Positions 33,548-41,763 of a stretch of 64,000 nt of DNA are shown piece by piece. The DNA is from a bacterium (GTDB lineage Bacteria > SAR324 > XYD2-FULL-50-16), in NCBI GenBank assembly GCA_018829445.1, contig JAHJTV010000093.1, positions 1 through 64,000 of the forward strand, in the 5' to 3' direction. The position numbers and the translations under genes are program-made. A model generated the notes under the pieces. It was not told the DNA's origin and did no database searches. It worked only from the letters and a program-made list of their open reading frames with translations. Position 1 is the stretch's first letter. Each line of letters begins with the position of its first letter.

Positions 33548-34618
33548 ATGCAATATACACTGCAGAAATTAAGTGAGTTACTAGGCCTGGAATATACAGG
33601 CAATGGCAGTATTGTGATCACGCATGCATGTGGCTTGGAGAAGATCGGCCCCGGTGGAGTAGCTTACCTTACAAACCCGAAAGAGATGGCAAACCTTCCG
33701 GCTCCAACCGGGATATTTGATGGCAGAAGAAGGGATCTGGATGACGTAGAAGTTTCACCCGAAGCAGCAATTATTGTATCACCTGACATTACCAGTTCAA
33801 AACACAATCTTCTGATATCAGATGATCCCATGGCTCATCATGTAGAAGTTACTCTTCTGCTGCACGAAAAGACCACGGTCAGTTGCAGAGTTCATGAAGA
33901 TGCATTTATCGGTAAGGGCGTACTCATCGGCCACAATGTGACAATCGATCCAAAAGCCGTTATTTATGACAATGTTTCAATTGGTGATAATACGGTTATC
34001 AGATCGGGTACAGTTGTTATGGAAAAATCCGTAATCGGCAAAAACTGTCTGATTCATCCAAATGTAACTATCCGGGAACACACATTAATAGGCAACAACG
34101 TCATCCTGCATCCGGGCGTAGTTCTTGGGGCTGACGGGTATGGTTTTTTCCAGCGGGATGGACTAAATCTCAAAATACCCCAGATAGGACAAGTAGTAAT
34201 CGAAGATGATGTGGAGATTGGATCATGCACTACCATTGATCGAGCCAGATTTTGTCAGACAATAATTCGTAAAGGGTGTAAGATTGATAATTTGGTGCAC
34301 ATCGCACACAACGTGGATTTGGGCGAACATTCACTGGTTACTGCGCAATCAGGTATAGCCGGCAGTACCGTTATTGGTCACCATCTGATGATGGGGGGGC
34401 AATCCGGAATCCGGGATAATTTAAAAATAGGTAACAATGTCACATTATTGGCCAGAACCCTTATCACATCAAAAACCGATGACAATGCCATCGTAGCAGG
34501 AATGCCTTCCAGACCCCTTGAGGTCTGGAGAAAAATACAAGCCCTGATTAACGGTCTGGACAGTCTTTTTGAGAGAATAAAAAAAGTTGAGAGATCAGTC
34601 GCAAAAATGATGAAATAA
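33548..34618 (+). CDS. lpxD: UDP-3-O-(3-hydroxyacyl)glucosamine N-acyltransferase
   Basis: The 356-residue protein has the LpxD layout: an N-terminal uridine-binding domain (MQYTLQKLSELLGLEYTGNG, residues 1-100) and a left-handed beta-helix of hexapeptide repeats (about 105-310). GADGYGFFQRDG and DNLVHIAHNVDLGEH carry the signature and the catalytic His. It adds the second acyl chain in lipid A synthesis, so the organism has lipopolysaccharide. The ATG was chosen at the domain start; no clear ribosome-binding site is visible. It is not beside the usual fabZ-lpxA genes. Confidence 0.93.
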   Translation: MQYTLQKLSELLGLEYTGNGSIVITHACGLEKIGPGGVAYLTNPKEMANLPAPTGIFDGRRRDLDDVEVSPEAAIIVSPDITSSKHNLLISDDPMAHHVEVTLLLHEKTTVSCRVHEDAFIGKGVLIGHNVTIDPKAVIYDNVSIGDNTVIRSGTVVMEKSVIGKNCLIHPNVTIREHTLIGNNVILHPGVVLGADGYGFFQRDGLNLKIPQIGQVVIEDDVEIGSCTTIDRARFCQTIIRKGCKIDNLVHIAHNVDLGEHSLVTAQSGIAGSTVIGHHLMMGGQSGIRDNLKIGNNVTLLARTLITSKTDDNAIVAGMPSRPLEVWRKIQALINGLDSLFERIKKVERSVAKMMK

Positions 34619-34679
34619 TTGAATGCCCAGGCCAATTACACTTCAAAAAAGCGAATCTTAGATGTTTTCTCGAATCAGG

Positions 34680-36737
34680 TCAAAATAATTCCGTTTTTCT
34701 CAGGACTGTTTTTGAATACAAATCTGGCGTTTGTTCATAAAGGCTGCTTCTGATTTCCGGGAATTTTCTGATCGCAGGTTTGCTTCTTATAATTTTTCTA
34801 TACAGTTCTTGTTCCTTTAACTCATTCCATGATCGCGCCTCGCATAAATCTTTAATTAGATTCTGCACATCGACCGGTTCTTCAAAATAGTAAAGATGCT
34901 TTGTAATGAACGCTTCCAGTTTTTCAATTGTATCCGATTTTCTACTCCAGTCTATCTTGGTTGAATAAGGATGATAATAGGTTAAATCCCCGTCGACAAT
35001 CAGATGTGATTTTAGATTTTCATTCAGTTCAGATTGAATTGCCGATCTGAATGTTGACATTTCGCCTGCCATGTTTTCAGCAATAAAATAGTTTAAATCA
35101 TTTGTATCACCCAGGTGATGGTTTTCATATCTGGGAAGCAGGTGTGTATAAATAATAAGCTCTAAAGTCTCTTTCTTTGTTAAGAGAGAATCCGGCCTGC
35201 CGCTTAATGCCTTAATTAAAAGATCTCTGTCGATTTCCCAGTATCCATTAATCTCCTGATATAAGTCGGGAAATATTCTTCTCAATTGCGAAAAGGATTT
35301 CATCTTTTCCTGAAGATGATTAACGTTGATTTGCCATAGTCCAAATGTTTGAGGTTCATGCTGTAATTGCTCTTTCAGGGACTTCACATCAAAAAACCAC
35401 TGACCAACCTGAAGGAATTGTTCATATTCCTCCATCACAGTCTGCAAAAACCGATTTGTTATCCTGCTCCACAAGTAAAAGTCAAATTCCCTTACTCCTT
35501 CATCTTCAGGATTTGTGATCTTGTCCAATTCCAGGATTAATCCATCCAATTCCTTCTTGTGATCATCTGACAGTATTAGGTTGGATATGGCTCCGGGAAT
35601 TGATGATTTGAGTTTTAATAAAACTCGATTAAACCTTTGTTTCAACGTTCTTTTTTTTGGAATATTCAGTTTCGGATTCCATTGAATGGTCGATTCCTGG
35701 GCGCTTAAAGCCATTATTGTTCTCAACCCCTTCGGGGATGGAAAGAATCCGGTTTCATATAATGCTGCCTCAAAATCTCTGGCAATGCTTCTTGGAATCA
35801 AGGTATTGCTGAAAATGGGTTCATACAGATCTTTAATACCCATAAACTTTAGTTCCCCTTCATAACCGTTTTGATGGGGATAGCGCGGTGAAAATCCGAA
35901 CTCACTACAGGTACTGTGGAATCCATCCCAGGACGGTCTGTTTCCTGGTTCCTGAATTAAAGGGACCAATTTTACTTTGATATCAGGTATTTTTAGATGA
36001 TGCCCCCCATACAAGGGCGGTATCGCTTTTGTTAAAGCGTCTCCTATAGTTTTGGACGATTTGACAAATTCTAGAAATTGGTAGGAGGGACTTTGATATC
36101 CGGAAACCAAGACAGCATTCCAACCAGCATGTTGCCAGTTAAACCGTTTTTGACAGTGTTTCCACATCGATTCCAGCCCCGGCGTTATCAATGCACCACT
36201 AAATACAATATATCTATTGGTTTCCGCTTGATCAGGCATCCATTCGAACCCGAGTGGATAAACTGAGGCAAGGTGCTGCCCGTTGTTAATCAAATAATCG
36301 GCATAGAATAGTACCATCTCTCTTTGGATATTCGATGACTTATTCAAGCTGAGATTTTGGTCCAGTAGGATATTGAGATCGACTTCAGTGAATCTGGAAA
36401 AGTTCTCCTCCAGTTTTACATTTCTAAGAAGACAATGGCTTTGAAAATGAAGCACTTCTAAAAATGGTTTTGCCTTTTCTCGTGACGAAGTTTGACTTTC
36501 TCTTGTTGAATTTTTGATTAATGAGAAATAATCTTTGACCAGATTTTCCAGTCCTGCAACCTTTGATAATCTGTTTTCAAATTCCTTGCAGGGTGTTGAC
36601 AATAATAGCGGTAGATCGATGATCGTCTGAGAACCAACCACGGAATTCTGTATATTCCTGACTTTTGTGTTTTCCGCTGACAACAGGGTGGAAAAAATAA
36701 TAATCAAAAGAAGAAGAAAAAACTGTAATTTTACCAT
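34680..36737 (-). CDS. secreted protein, possible peptidoglycan hydrolase (DUF1615-like)
   Basis: The 685-residue protein has a signal peptide (MVKLQFFLLLLIIIFSTLLS, cleavage after A). Its middle contains LVSGYQSPSYQFLEFV and CSEFGFSPRYPHQNGYEGEL, which recall VanY-type D,D-carboxypeptidases, though the zinc ligands are not all clear. Further on, TIMALSAQESTIQWNPKL and FGLWQINVNHL recall lytic transglycosylases, where the Glu of AQES would be catalytic. This arrangement resembles DUF1615-like periplasmic proteins. A murein-cleaving role is inferred. It stands alone, divergent from lexA. Confidence 0.55.
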   Translation of the reverse strand: MVKLQFFLLLLIIIFSTLLSAENTKVRNIQNSVVGSQTIIDLPLLLSTPCKEFENRLSKVAGLENLVKDYFSLIKNSTRESQTSSREKAKPFLEVLHFQSHCLLRNVKLEENFSRFTEVDLNILLDQNLSLNKSSNIQREMVLFYADYLINNGQHLASVYPLGFEWMPDQAETNRYIVFSGALITPGLESMWKHCQKRFNWQHAGWNAVLVSGYQSPSYQFLEFVKSSKTIGDALTKAIPPLYGGHHLKIPDIKVKLVPLIQEPGNRPSWDGFHSTCSEFGFSPRYPHQNGYEGELKFMGIKDLYEPIFSNTLIPRSIARDFEAALYETGFFPSPKGLRTIMALSAQESTIQWNPKLNIPKKRTLKQRFNRVLLKLKSSIPGAISNLILSDDHKKELDGLILELDKITNPEDEGVREFDFYLWSRITNRFLQTVMEEYEQFLQVGQWFFDVKSLKEQLQHEPQTFGLWQINVNHLQEKMKSFSQLRRIFPDLYQEINGYWEIDRDLLIKALSGRPDSLLTKKETLELIIYTHLLPRYENHHLGDTNDLNYFIAENMAGEMSTFRSAIQSELNENLKSHLIVDGDLTYYHPYSTKIDWSRKSDTIEKLEAFITKHLYYFEEPVDVQNLIKDLCEARSWNELKEQELYRKIIRSKPAIRKFPEIRSSLYEQTPDLYSKTVLRKTELF

Positions 36738-36870
36738 AACAAAGAAAAAACTGTTGATTGATTATTTTTCATTTAGGTTGCATTTAGGAGTCTTCATTCA
36801 ACCAATTCACCTGATTCTTAACTTTTGTTTTTTCTTTTTAACATTCTGTGAGGAATTGGTGTGGAAAAAC

Positions 36871-36937
36871 TTGACAAATCATTTTAAAGGGTACATATGT
36901 TCATTATGGGTTGAACCAAATTGGTACATTTATGTTC
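36871..36937 (+). promoter_or_regulatory. candidate lexA promoter and operator sites
   Basis: TTGACA (36871-36876) could be a -35 box. Two related sequences follow: GTACATATGTTC (36891-36902) and GTACATTTATGTTC (36924-36937), plus GTTC-N10-GAAC at 36899-36916. LexA genes are normally self-repressed, so repeated GTAC...GTTC sites upstream are reasonable operators. The site matches no LexA box I know exactly. Confidence 0.35.
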
Positions 36938-37008
36938 AATTCCTGGTTTGGATTAGTGCTAATTTTTCGATGCTGTATTGATCGGATAACCATAGACAAC
37001 AGCTAAAT

Positions 37009-37647
37009 ATGAAAATAACCAGTCGTCAGCAGGAGATATTAGATTATATAAAAGATTATATCAATGAAAACCATTATCCCCCAAGTATCCGGGATATTGC
37101 CGGTCATTTTTCTCTGGCATCAGCCGGTGGTGTTCATAAACACTTGAACAATCTTAAAAGAAAAGGTTTTATTACCTTTGAAAATAATATCTCGCGTTCG
37201 ATCCAGATTTTGAGTAGTGAGAGTTTTTACCCGGAAAGATCTACCGGATCAAATCAAAATACAAGATTGATCGAATTACCTTTGATGGGAAAAGTTGCAG
37301 CGGGCCAGCCGATTCAGCATTTTCTTGAAAACGAAACCATGGAGTTTCCCGAATCAATGATCCGAAAACCGGATAAGTCTTATGTACTAAGAGTGCAGGG
37401 GGATTCAATGATTGAAGAGTGTATTTGCGATGGAGATTATTTGATTGTTGAACATCGGAATTATGCTGAAAATGGAAACACGGTTATCGCCATGATTAAT
37501 CATAAAGAGGCGACCGTTAAGAAGTTTTATCATGAAAAGGAAAGGATTCGATTGCAACCTGCAAATCACACAATGGAACCAATTTATGTTGATCCCCGGG
37601 AATTATCGATTCATGGTGTTGTAGTTGGAGTTTTAAGGCACTATTAG
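37009..37647 (+). CDS. lexA: SOS repressor LexA
   Basis: The 212-residue protein is LexA. The N-terminal winged HTH is MKITSRQQEILDYIKDYINE, NHYPPSIRDIAGHFSL and GGVHKHLNNLKRKGFI. Cleavage should occur at Ala98-Gly99 in VAAGQPI. The catalytic dyad is Ser133 (VQGDSMIEE) and Lys171 (EATVKKFY). It represses DNA-damage genes until RecA-stimulated self-cleavage. Length is normal. It is followed by a strong hairpin. Confidence 0.95.
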   Translation: MKITSRQQEILDYIKDYINENHYPPSIRDIAGHFSLASAGGVHKHLNNLKRKGFITFENNISRSIQILSSESFYPERSTGSNQNTRLIELPLMGKVAAGQPIQHFLENETMEFPESMIRKPDKSYVLRVQGDSMIEECICDGDYLIVEHRNYAENGNTVIAMINHKEATVKKFYHEKERIRLQPANHTMEPIYVDPRELSIHGVVVGVLRHY

Positions 37648-37658
37648 TACCTTTTTGA

Positions 37659-37690
37659 GTTATGTTCTGCTTTTTTTTGCAGAACATAAC
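37659..37690. terminator. bidirectional terminator between lexA and convergent gene
   Basis: GTTATGTTCTGC (37659-37670) and GCAGAACATAAC (37679-37690) form a perfect 12-base stem around eight T residues, followed by TTTT. It lies between the lexA stop and the stop of the leftward 258-residue gene. Confidence 0.8.
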
Positions 37691-37725
37691 TTTTGAGTAC
37701 TTACCCGGTTTTTTCGGAGAAAGTA

Positions 37726-38502
37726 TCAATCTATGTTTTCAAATATGTGGTCTCTTATCTCTCTCCAGGTTTCATAGAGTGGTTTCTTCGGAAATTCTTT
37801 CCATTCCATCATGGACATAATGTAGCCCTTTACCTTACCGCGAGTCAGGTTTCTGTTTTCCCACTGCTGATATATCTCCTCCTCAACATTTGTCAAAGCT
37901 TTTCCGTCCAATTGCTTTCGATACAGGAATTTTAGGGCACTGTCCGGGAATTTGTGAACAAAGTGCATGGTGGCAGCATCTGAGATAGGTCCAGATCCGT
38001 AAACAACATCATCTTCGCCTTCAGTCACATCTTCGACTTCAGTACTGATTTCCTCCACATGTTCAATGATCTCAACGACTGATTCCACGGGAGGAGTAAC
38101 CTTTTCCATAGGTGGAGGTGCTACAGGAGCAGCCGCTTTATCCGATTTTGGATCTTTGGGTGTTACGACAACAGCCGAAATACTGCTATCATCTCTATCA
38201 ACCTTAATAGGTTGTGGGGCATCCTTTCGTTTGGTGACAGTTTTTCTTTCCTCGGAAGGAAGAGCAATCATAATCATAATACTGGCTGACACTACGAGAA
38301 AAGATAAGGAAAAAATAAATGCCCGCTTATTTTTTCTGTACTGATAATGATCAAGTACATGCTTTACCGGTGTCACTCCATTCTGAATCAGGATATAATT
38401 ACCATTCATCTGGTTCAAAAAAGTTATACATCCAATAGTCAGAGCACCGATCAGCAAAATCAATGCTATCATAAAGGCTGTCGAAGAATTGGATCGTCTC
38501 AT
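37726..38502 (-). CDS. membrane protein of unknown function
   Basis: The 258-residue protein has two N-terminal membrane segments (about 10-30 and 62-82: FIFSLSFLVVSASIMIMIAL). An acidic, proline-rich linker follows (about 90-175, with PVAPPPMEKVTPPVESVVEI). The C-terminal ~80 residues form a compact helical region (FPDSALKFLYRKQLDGKALT). AGGAGG precedes the ATG, so it is well translated. The plan of a membrane anchor, flexible linker and small domain suggests a periplasmic-spanning or scaffold protein. I do not recognise the family. Confidence 0.7.
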   Translation of the reverse strand: MRRSNSSTAFMIALILLIGALTIGCITFLNQMNGNYILIQNGVTPVKHVLDHYQYRKNKRAFIFSLSFLVVSASIMIMIALPSEERKTVTKRKDAPQPIKVDRDDSSISAVVVTPKDPKSDKAAAPVAPPPMEKVTPPVESVVEIIEHVEEISTEVEDVTEGEDDVVYGSGPISDAATMHFVHKFPDSALKFLYRKQLDGKALTNVEEEIYQQWENRNLTRGKVKGYIMSMMEWKEFPKKPLYETWREIRDHIFENID

Positions 38503-38730
38503 GTGAGCCTCCTAAATTAACATTTTATTGTCTATGTTTTATTATCGGTAGTTTCTGCTTTAAACTTTAATGGAATGATCAAAATAAGTTAATTGTTAGA
38601 TAGCCCTACTGTAAACCAGTTAACATTACTTTATAAAATCTCTTTCTTGAAGATTTTACTATTTACTGATATGTATGATATAAAAAAACTCACTGCCTTT
38701 TATTTTAAATTCTATTCATAGAGTTAACTC

Positions 38731-39522
38731 ATGGCAAAAGGAAATCTAAAAACTCAAAAAACGCTGAAAAAACAGACAGATGATCAAAAGAAATCGGGGA
38801 AAGGCAAATGGATTTTTCTGATTTTTATCTTAATACTTGTTTTATTAGGTGCCGGATTGTTTTATTGGTTTGGCAATCCTTTAACAATGTTTTTTAACGA
38901 AAGAGAGGGTTTTGAAGAATCCCAGATGCAATTTGAGTCTGGCTTAAATACGGATATGGCAATTATTCAGGATGTTGAACAGGTCATTGAAGTGGAAAAG
39001 AAAACACCTGTTGTGAAGGCGGTAACACCGAGTAAGACTCCCTTGAAAAGATTTTACATCCGAGTTGAAGATTGTACAGCCATTACCTGCGAACAAGAGG
39101 TTACTCGATTCCTAAAACAGGAAAAAATTCCCTATTTGAAGAGGTCGTATTCTAGAAAAACAAAGTATTTTGAATTAATCTCAACCTCAATTTATACCCT
39201 GCAGACTGCCAAAGCTAAAATGGATCTGCTAAAAATGCAGAAAGAATTGGTGAGTGATCCTTTTTTGATTAAAGAGAATAATCGATACAGAATATCGATG
39301 GGGACTTTCCCACAGGAAGAAACCGGTGTCAGAATAAAGTCTGAGCTGGCTCTTCTCTATCCAAAAATCAAGATTGAATTTGACATCAGACCCAAAAATC
39401 AGCAGTACACAGTCACATCAATTTATGCGGGGCCGTTTAAGAAAAATATTGCAGAAAAGGTTCTGCAACGGATTCATGACTATCTCCAATACGAAACATC
39501 ACAAATTACCCAAAAGCTCTAG
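38731..39522 (+). CDS. inner-membrane protein with SPOR-like domain(s)
   Basis: The 263-residue protein has a basic cytoplasmic start, one membrane segment (about 26-48: KWIFLIFILILVLLGAGLFY) and a periplasmic part. The C-terminal ~160 residues resemble SPOR domains: FYIRVEDCTAITCEQEVTRF then LKQEKIPYLKRSY, and YRISMGTFPQEETGVRIKSE with VTSIYAGPFKKNIAEKVLQR. SPOR domains bind denuded glycan strands at division sites. So a cell-envelope or division role is inferred. A hairpin terminator follows it at 39549. Confidence 0.6.
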   Translation: MAKGNLKTQKTLKKQTDDQKKSGKGKWIFLIFILILVLLGAGLFYWFGNPLTMFFNEREGFEESQMQFESGLNTDMAIIQDVEQVIEVEKKTPVVKAVTPSKTPLKRFYIRVEDCTAITCEQEVTRFLKQEKIPYLKRSYSRKTKYFELISTSIYTLQTAKAKMDLLKMQKELVSDPFLIKENNRYRISMGTFPQEETGVRIKSELALLYPKIKIEFDIRPKNQQYTVTSIYAGPFKKNIAEKVLQRIHDYLQYETSQITQKL

Positions 39523-39548
39523 CAACCTGTGTTTTGCGAATAGCATTT

Positions 39549-39580
39549 AAAGGGAACAGAATAATTCTCTGATTCCCTTT
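39549..39580 (+). terminator. hairpin terminator after SPOR-like gene
   Basis: AAAGGGAACAGA (39549-39560) pairs with TCTGATTCCCTTT (39568-39580), with one bulged A and a seven-base loop, followed by ATATT. It lies 26 bases after the stop codon. Confidence 0.55.
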
Positions 39581-40187
39581 ATATTGACGGGCATCCCCGA
39601 TTTCCAGCCATATTCTATCCCTTGATCTGACAGCCGTACTATTTCCTCGTTTCTCCTATCTGAGTCTAGTTTTTTATTTCACATTTCCATTTTTCACCGT
39701 CCATTTTGTTCGATTTTGGCGTTTTTTCAATTCACCGGTTACAACATTTTTTCTTCCTGGTTGAATGGTTAAGTATGACATAAATAATTGAAATAAAAGT
39801 TTATTGATGCAATTTGCAGATTTTAAGGTTTACCCGTTCACTATATTCCGGCTATATCCTGAAAAAAATATCTCGAAAATGGACTTTTTTAGTTGTAAAA
39901 TGACACAAAACTTACCGGTAATAGTAACAAGACAACTGCTCAATCTGATTTTAAGCAATACCATGTATCAGAAAATGCAGCTGTAAAATGAAATTAATCG
40001 AAAATAAACGATTATTCTGACATTTAGCGCAATTTCGATCAATTGCTGGTGATTGATCGAAAAATGGCCAATTTTGAATGAAAGTGGTTTTTTGATTAAG
40101 AGTGAATCATCAAGCAAAAATGAGAAGATATACCCTTGAAGAATTCTTTGAAAGCAACTTGATTTTAACAAGTTTGGAGGATTTACA
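39581..40187. other. intergenic region
   Basis: About 600 A/T-rich bases before the STAS gene. A 60-codon frame at 39804-39986 has no ribosome-binding site and no family resemblance. The promoter of the STAS gene should lie at about 40080-40160. No RNA gene is recognised. Confidence 0.4.
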
Positions 40188-40532
40188 ATGTTACAGTATT
40201 TAGATAATGCTTCTTCAAGTATAGTTTTTTCGATCGATGAGTCTGCGTTTTCAGGTCATGTAAAAATATCTGGAGTTCTCACTGAGAGAAAAGCCAACGA
40301 GATCAGAAAAGCCGTGGAAAGATCTGCAAACGTTGTTGAGTATTTTAAATTAAACCTGGAAAATGTTACCGCAGTTGATGTTTCCTGTATTGAAGCCCTT
40401 TATGCAACATGCGAAAACCTCGGAAAGTCAAACAAGCCTGTTCAGATTGAAGGAATCTGCCCTGTGGCTTTTACAAGCGCTGTGGAAGATGTTGGTTACT
40501 CTTACCACAAATGGCTCTGTTTTGGTCCATAG
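40188..40532 (+). CDS. STAS-domain protein
   Basis: The 114-residue protein is a single STAS domain. SGHVKISGVLTERKANEIRK forms the start of the fold, and LNLENVTAVDVSCIEALYAT carries the conserved D-x-S, where the Ser is the phosphorylation site of anti-sigma-factor antagonists such as SpoIIAA. It probably acts in a partner-switching pathway. No sigma factor or kinase adjoins it; the receiver-HATPase protein at 44.8 kb is the nearest possible partner. GGAGG precedes the ATG. Confidence 0.8.
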   Translation: MLQYLDNASSSIVFSIDESAFSGHVKISGVLTERKANEIRKAVERSANVVEYFKLNLENVTAVDVSCIEALYATCENLGKSNKPVQIEGICPVAFTSAVEDVGYSYHKWLCFGP

Positions 40533-40592
40533 GATTAAACTACTGGGATGGCTTAACAGGCGTTTTGATTGAAGAGAAATATGCAGTGATTG

Positions 40593-41729
40593 CTAAAAGA
40601 CCTTATTTAAAGCCACTCTGGCAGGAGGAGTGGCTGTCAATGTTTGCAGGGTCGTAAGTGTAGCTGCAGTAAGACACCAAGCACAACTGGCTCCGATTAT
40701 AAAGGGTTCTAAGAAAGTGAGATAAATGAAGAATCCAACTCCACAGACCGATGTCCCCCAACCAAGAATCACGAAATATGCATTCAGAGTTTTGTTGGCT
40801 AATTTGCTTTGTATCCAGCAGATTAAACCGACACAATAGTTAACAATGCCCAGCAGACTCACAGGGATTACATTGAATAGCATAGCATATTTGCTTTGTT
40901 GAACAGTGTTGCATTCTCCGACAGGCCCACACATCAGTTCAGATTCAACAACACCCGAATAAAAAAGGTAACCTGCGATACTCAACGCTGTTATCCCCAA
41001 TATTGGGTAGGCAACTGAAATAGAGCAAGATTCGGTCATTGGTCTTTTAACAAAGAGAATAATACCAAAAACGACTGCCATCAGCATCCCGATCAGCACA
41101 ATTAACGCTATTGAATTGCCGACAATATCTTTCTTAAAATTATATTTAAACGTATTGACTGTTTCTGAGAATCCTTGCTCCGTGTTCCCGTCTATCCATT
41201 TTGCAGATGGTACGGATTCCATTTGTTGGATTTTTTTTACCAATGAATTGATGGAACTAACTTGCGGCCAATCGTAGACTGTAGCATCAGAAGGTGCCGA
41301 AAGAACGCCCGGGAGATTCTGGTTAATATCATCCAATCCCGTTAGTATGTGTGAACCAATTATTAAAATCGGAAGCTGAGAATATGCAGGAATATTCAAG
41401 GTTAGCAAAGTGTCTAGAAAAACACTGGCGCCCTCGGATATGGAATTATTTATGGCTAGAATTTTTAGTTTCGAATCGAGCTTTTTAACATATTTGGGAA
41501 GAATATTCTGAATTGCAGTTTCACATTCCTGACAGTCCGTTTTATAAAAAAGAACTGCTTTCAAAGTTGTTTTTGAGGCAGCAACGCCGTTTAGAGGAAG
41601 CAGATAACCCAGGATCAAGGAAAAGCAAAGGACTCTAAAAACAAAGGTCGCCACGTTGTGAAAGACGTTTTTAACGATGTAGGAAAAGGCAGGCATAACT
41701 CCGTAAATAATAGTAGAAACATCTTTCAT
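40593..41729 (-). CDS. VKOR-family disulfide-forming membrane protein
   Basis: The 378-residue protein has a signal-like segment (about 23-43: FVFRVLCFSLILGYLLPLNG). A periplasmic thioredoxin-like part follows, containing FYKTDCQECETAI, whose C-x-x-C fits a redox site. The C-terminal half has several membrane segments with a VKOR core: CGPVGECNTVQQSKYAMLFN, PVSLLGIVNY and CAWCLTAA, the active-site C-x-x-C. Bacterial VKOR proteins oxidise periplasmic thiols with quinone. A fusion of the thioredoxin-like part to VKOR fits that role. An earlier TTG start at 41783 overlaps the upstream gene; ATG 41729 was preferred. Confidence 0.8.
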   Translation of the reverse strand: MKDVSTIIYGVMPAFSYIVKNVFHNVATFVFRVLCFSLILGYLLPLNGVAASKTTLKAVLFYKTDCQECETAIQNILPKYVKKLDSKLKILAINNSISEGASVFLDTLLTLNIPAYSQLPILIIGSHILTGLDDINQNLPGVLSAPSDATVYDWPQVSSINSLVKKIQQMESVPSAKWIDGNTEQGFSETVNTFKYNFKKDIVGNSIALIVLIGMLMAVVFGIILFVKRPMTESCSISVAYPILGITALSIAGYLFYSGVVESELMCGPVGECNTVQQSKYAMLFNVIPVSLLGIVNYCVGLICWIQSKLANKTLNAYFVILGWGTSVCGVGFFIYLTFLEPFIIGASCAWCLTAATLTTLQTLTATPPARVALNKVF

Positions 41730-41763
41730 CCGCAAACCAACACTCCTATCCTTAGTAATTAAA

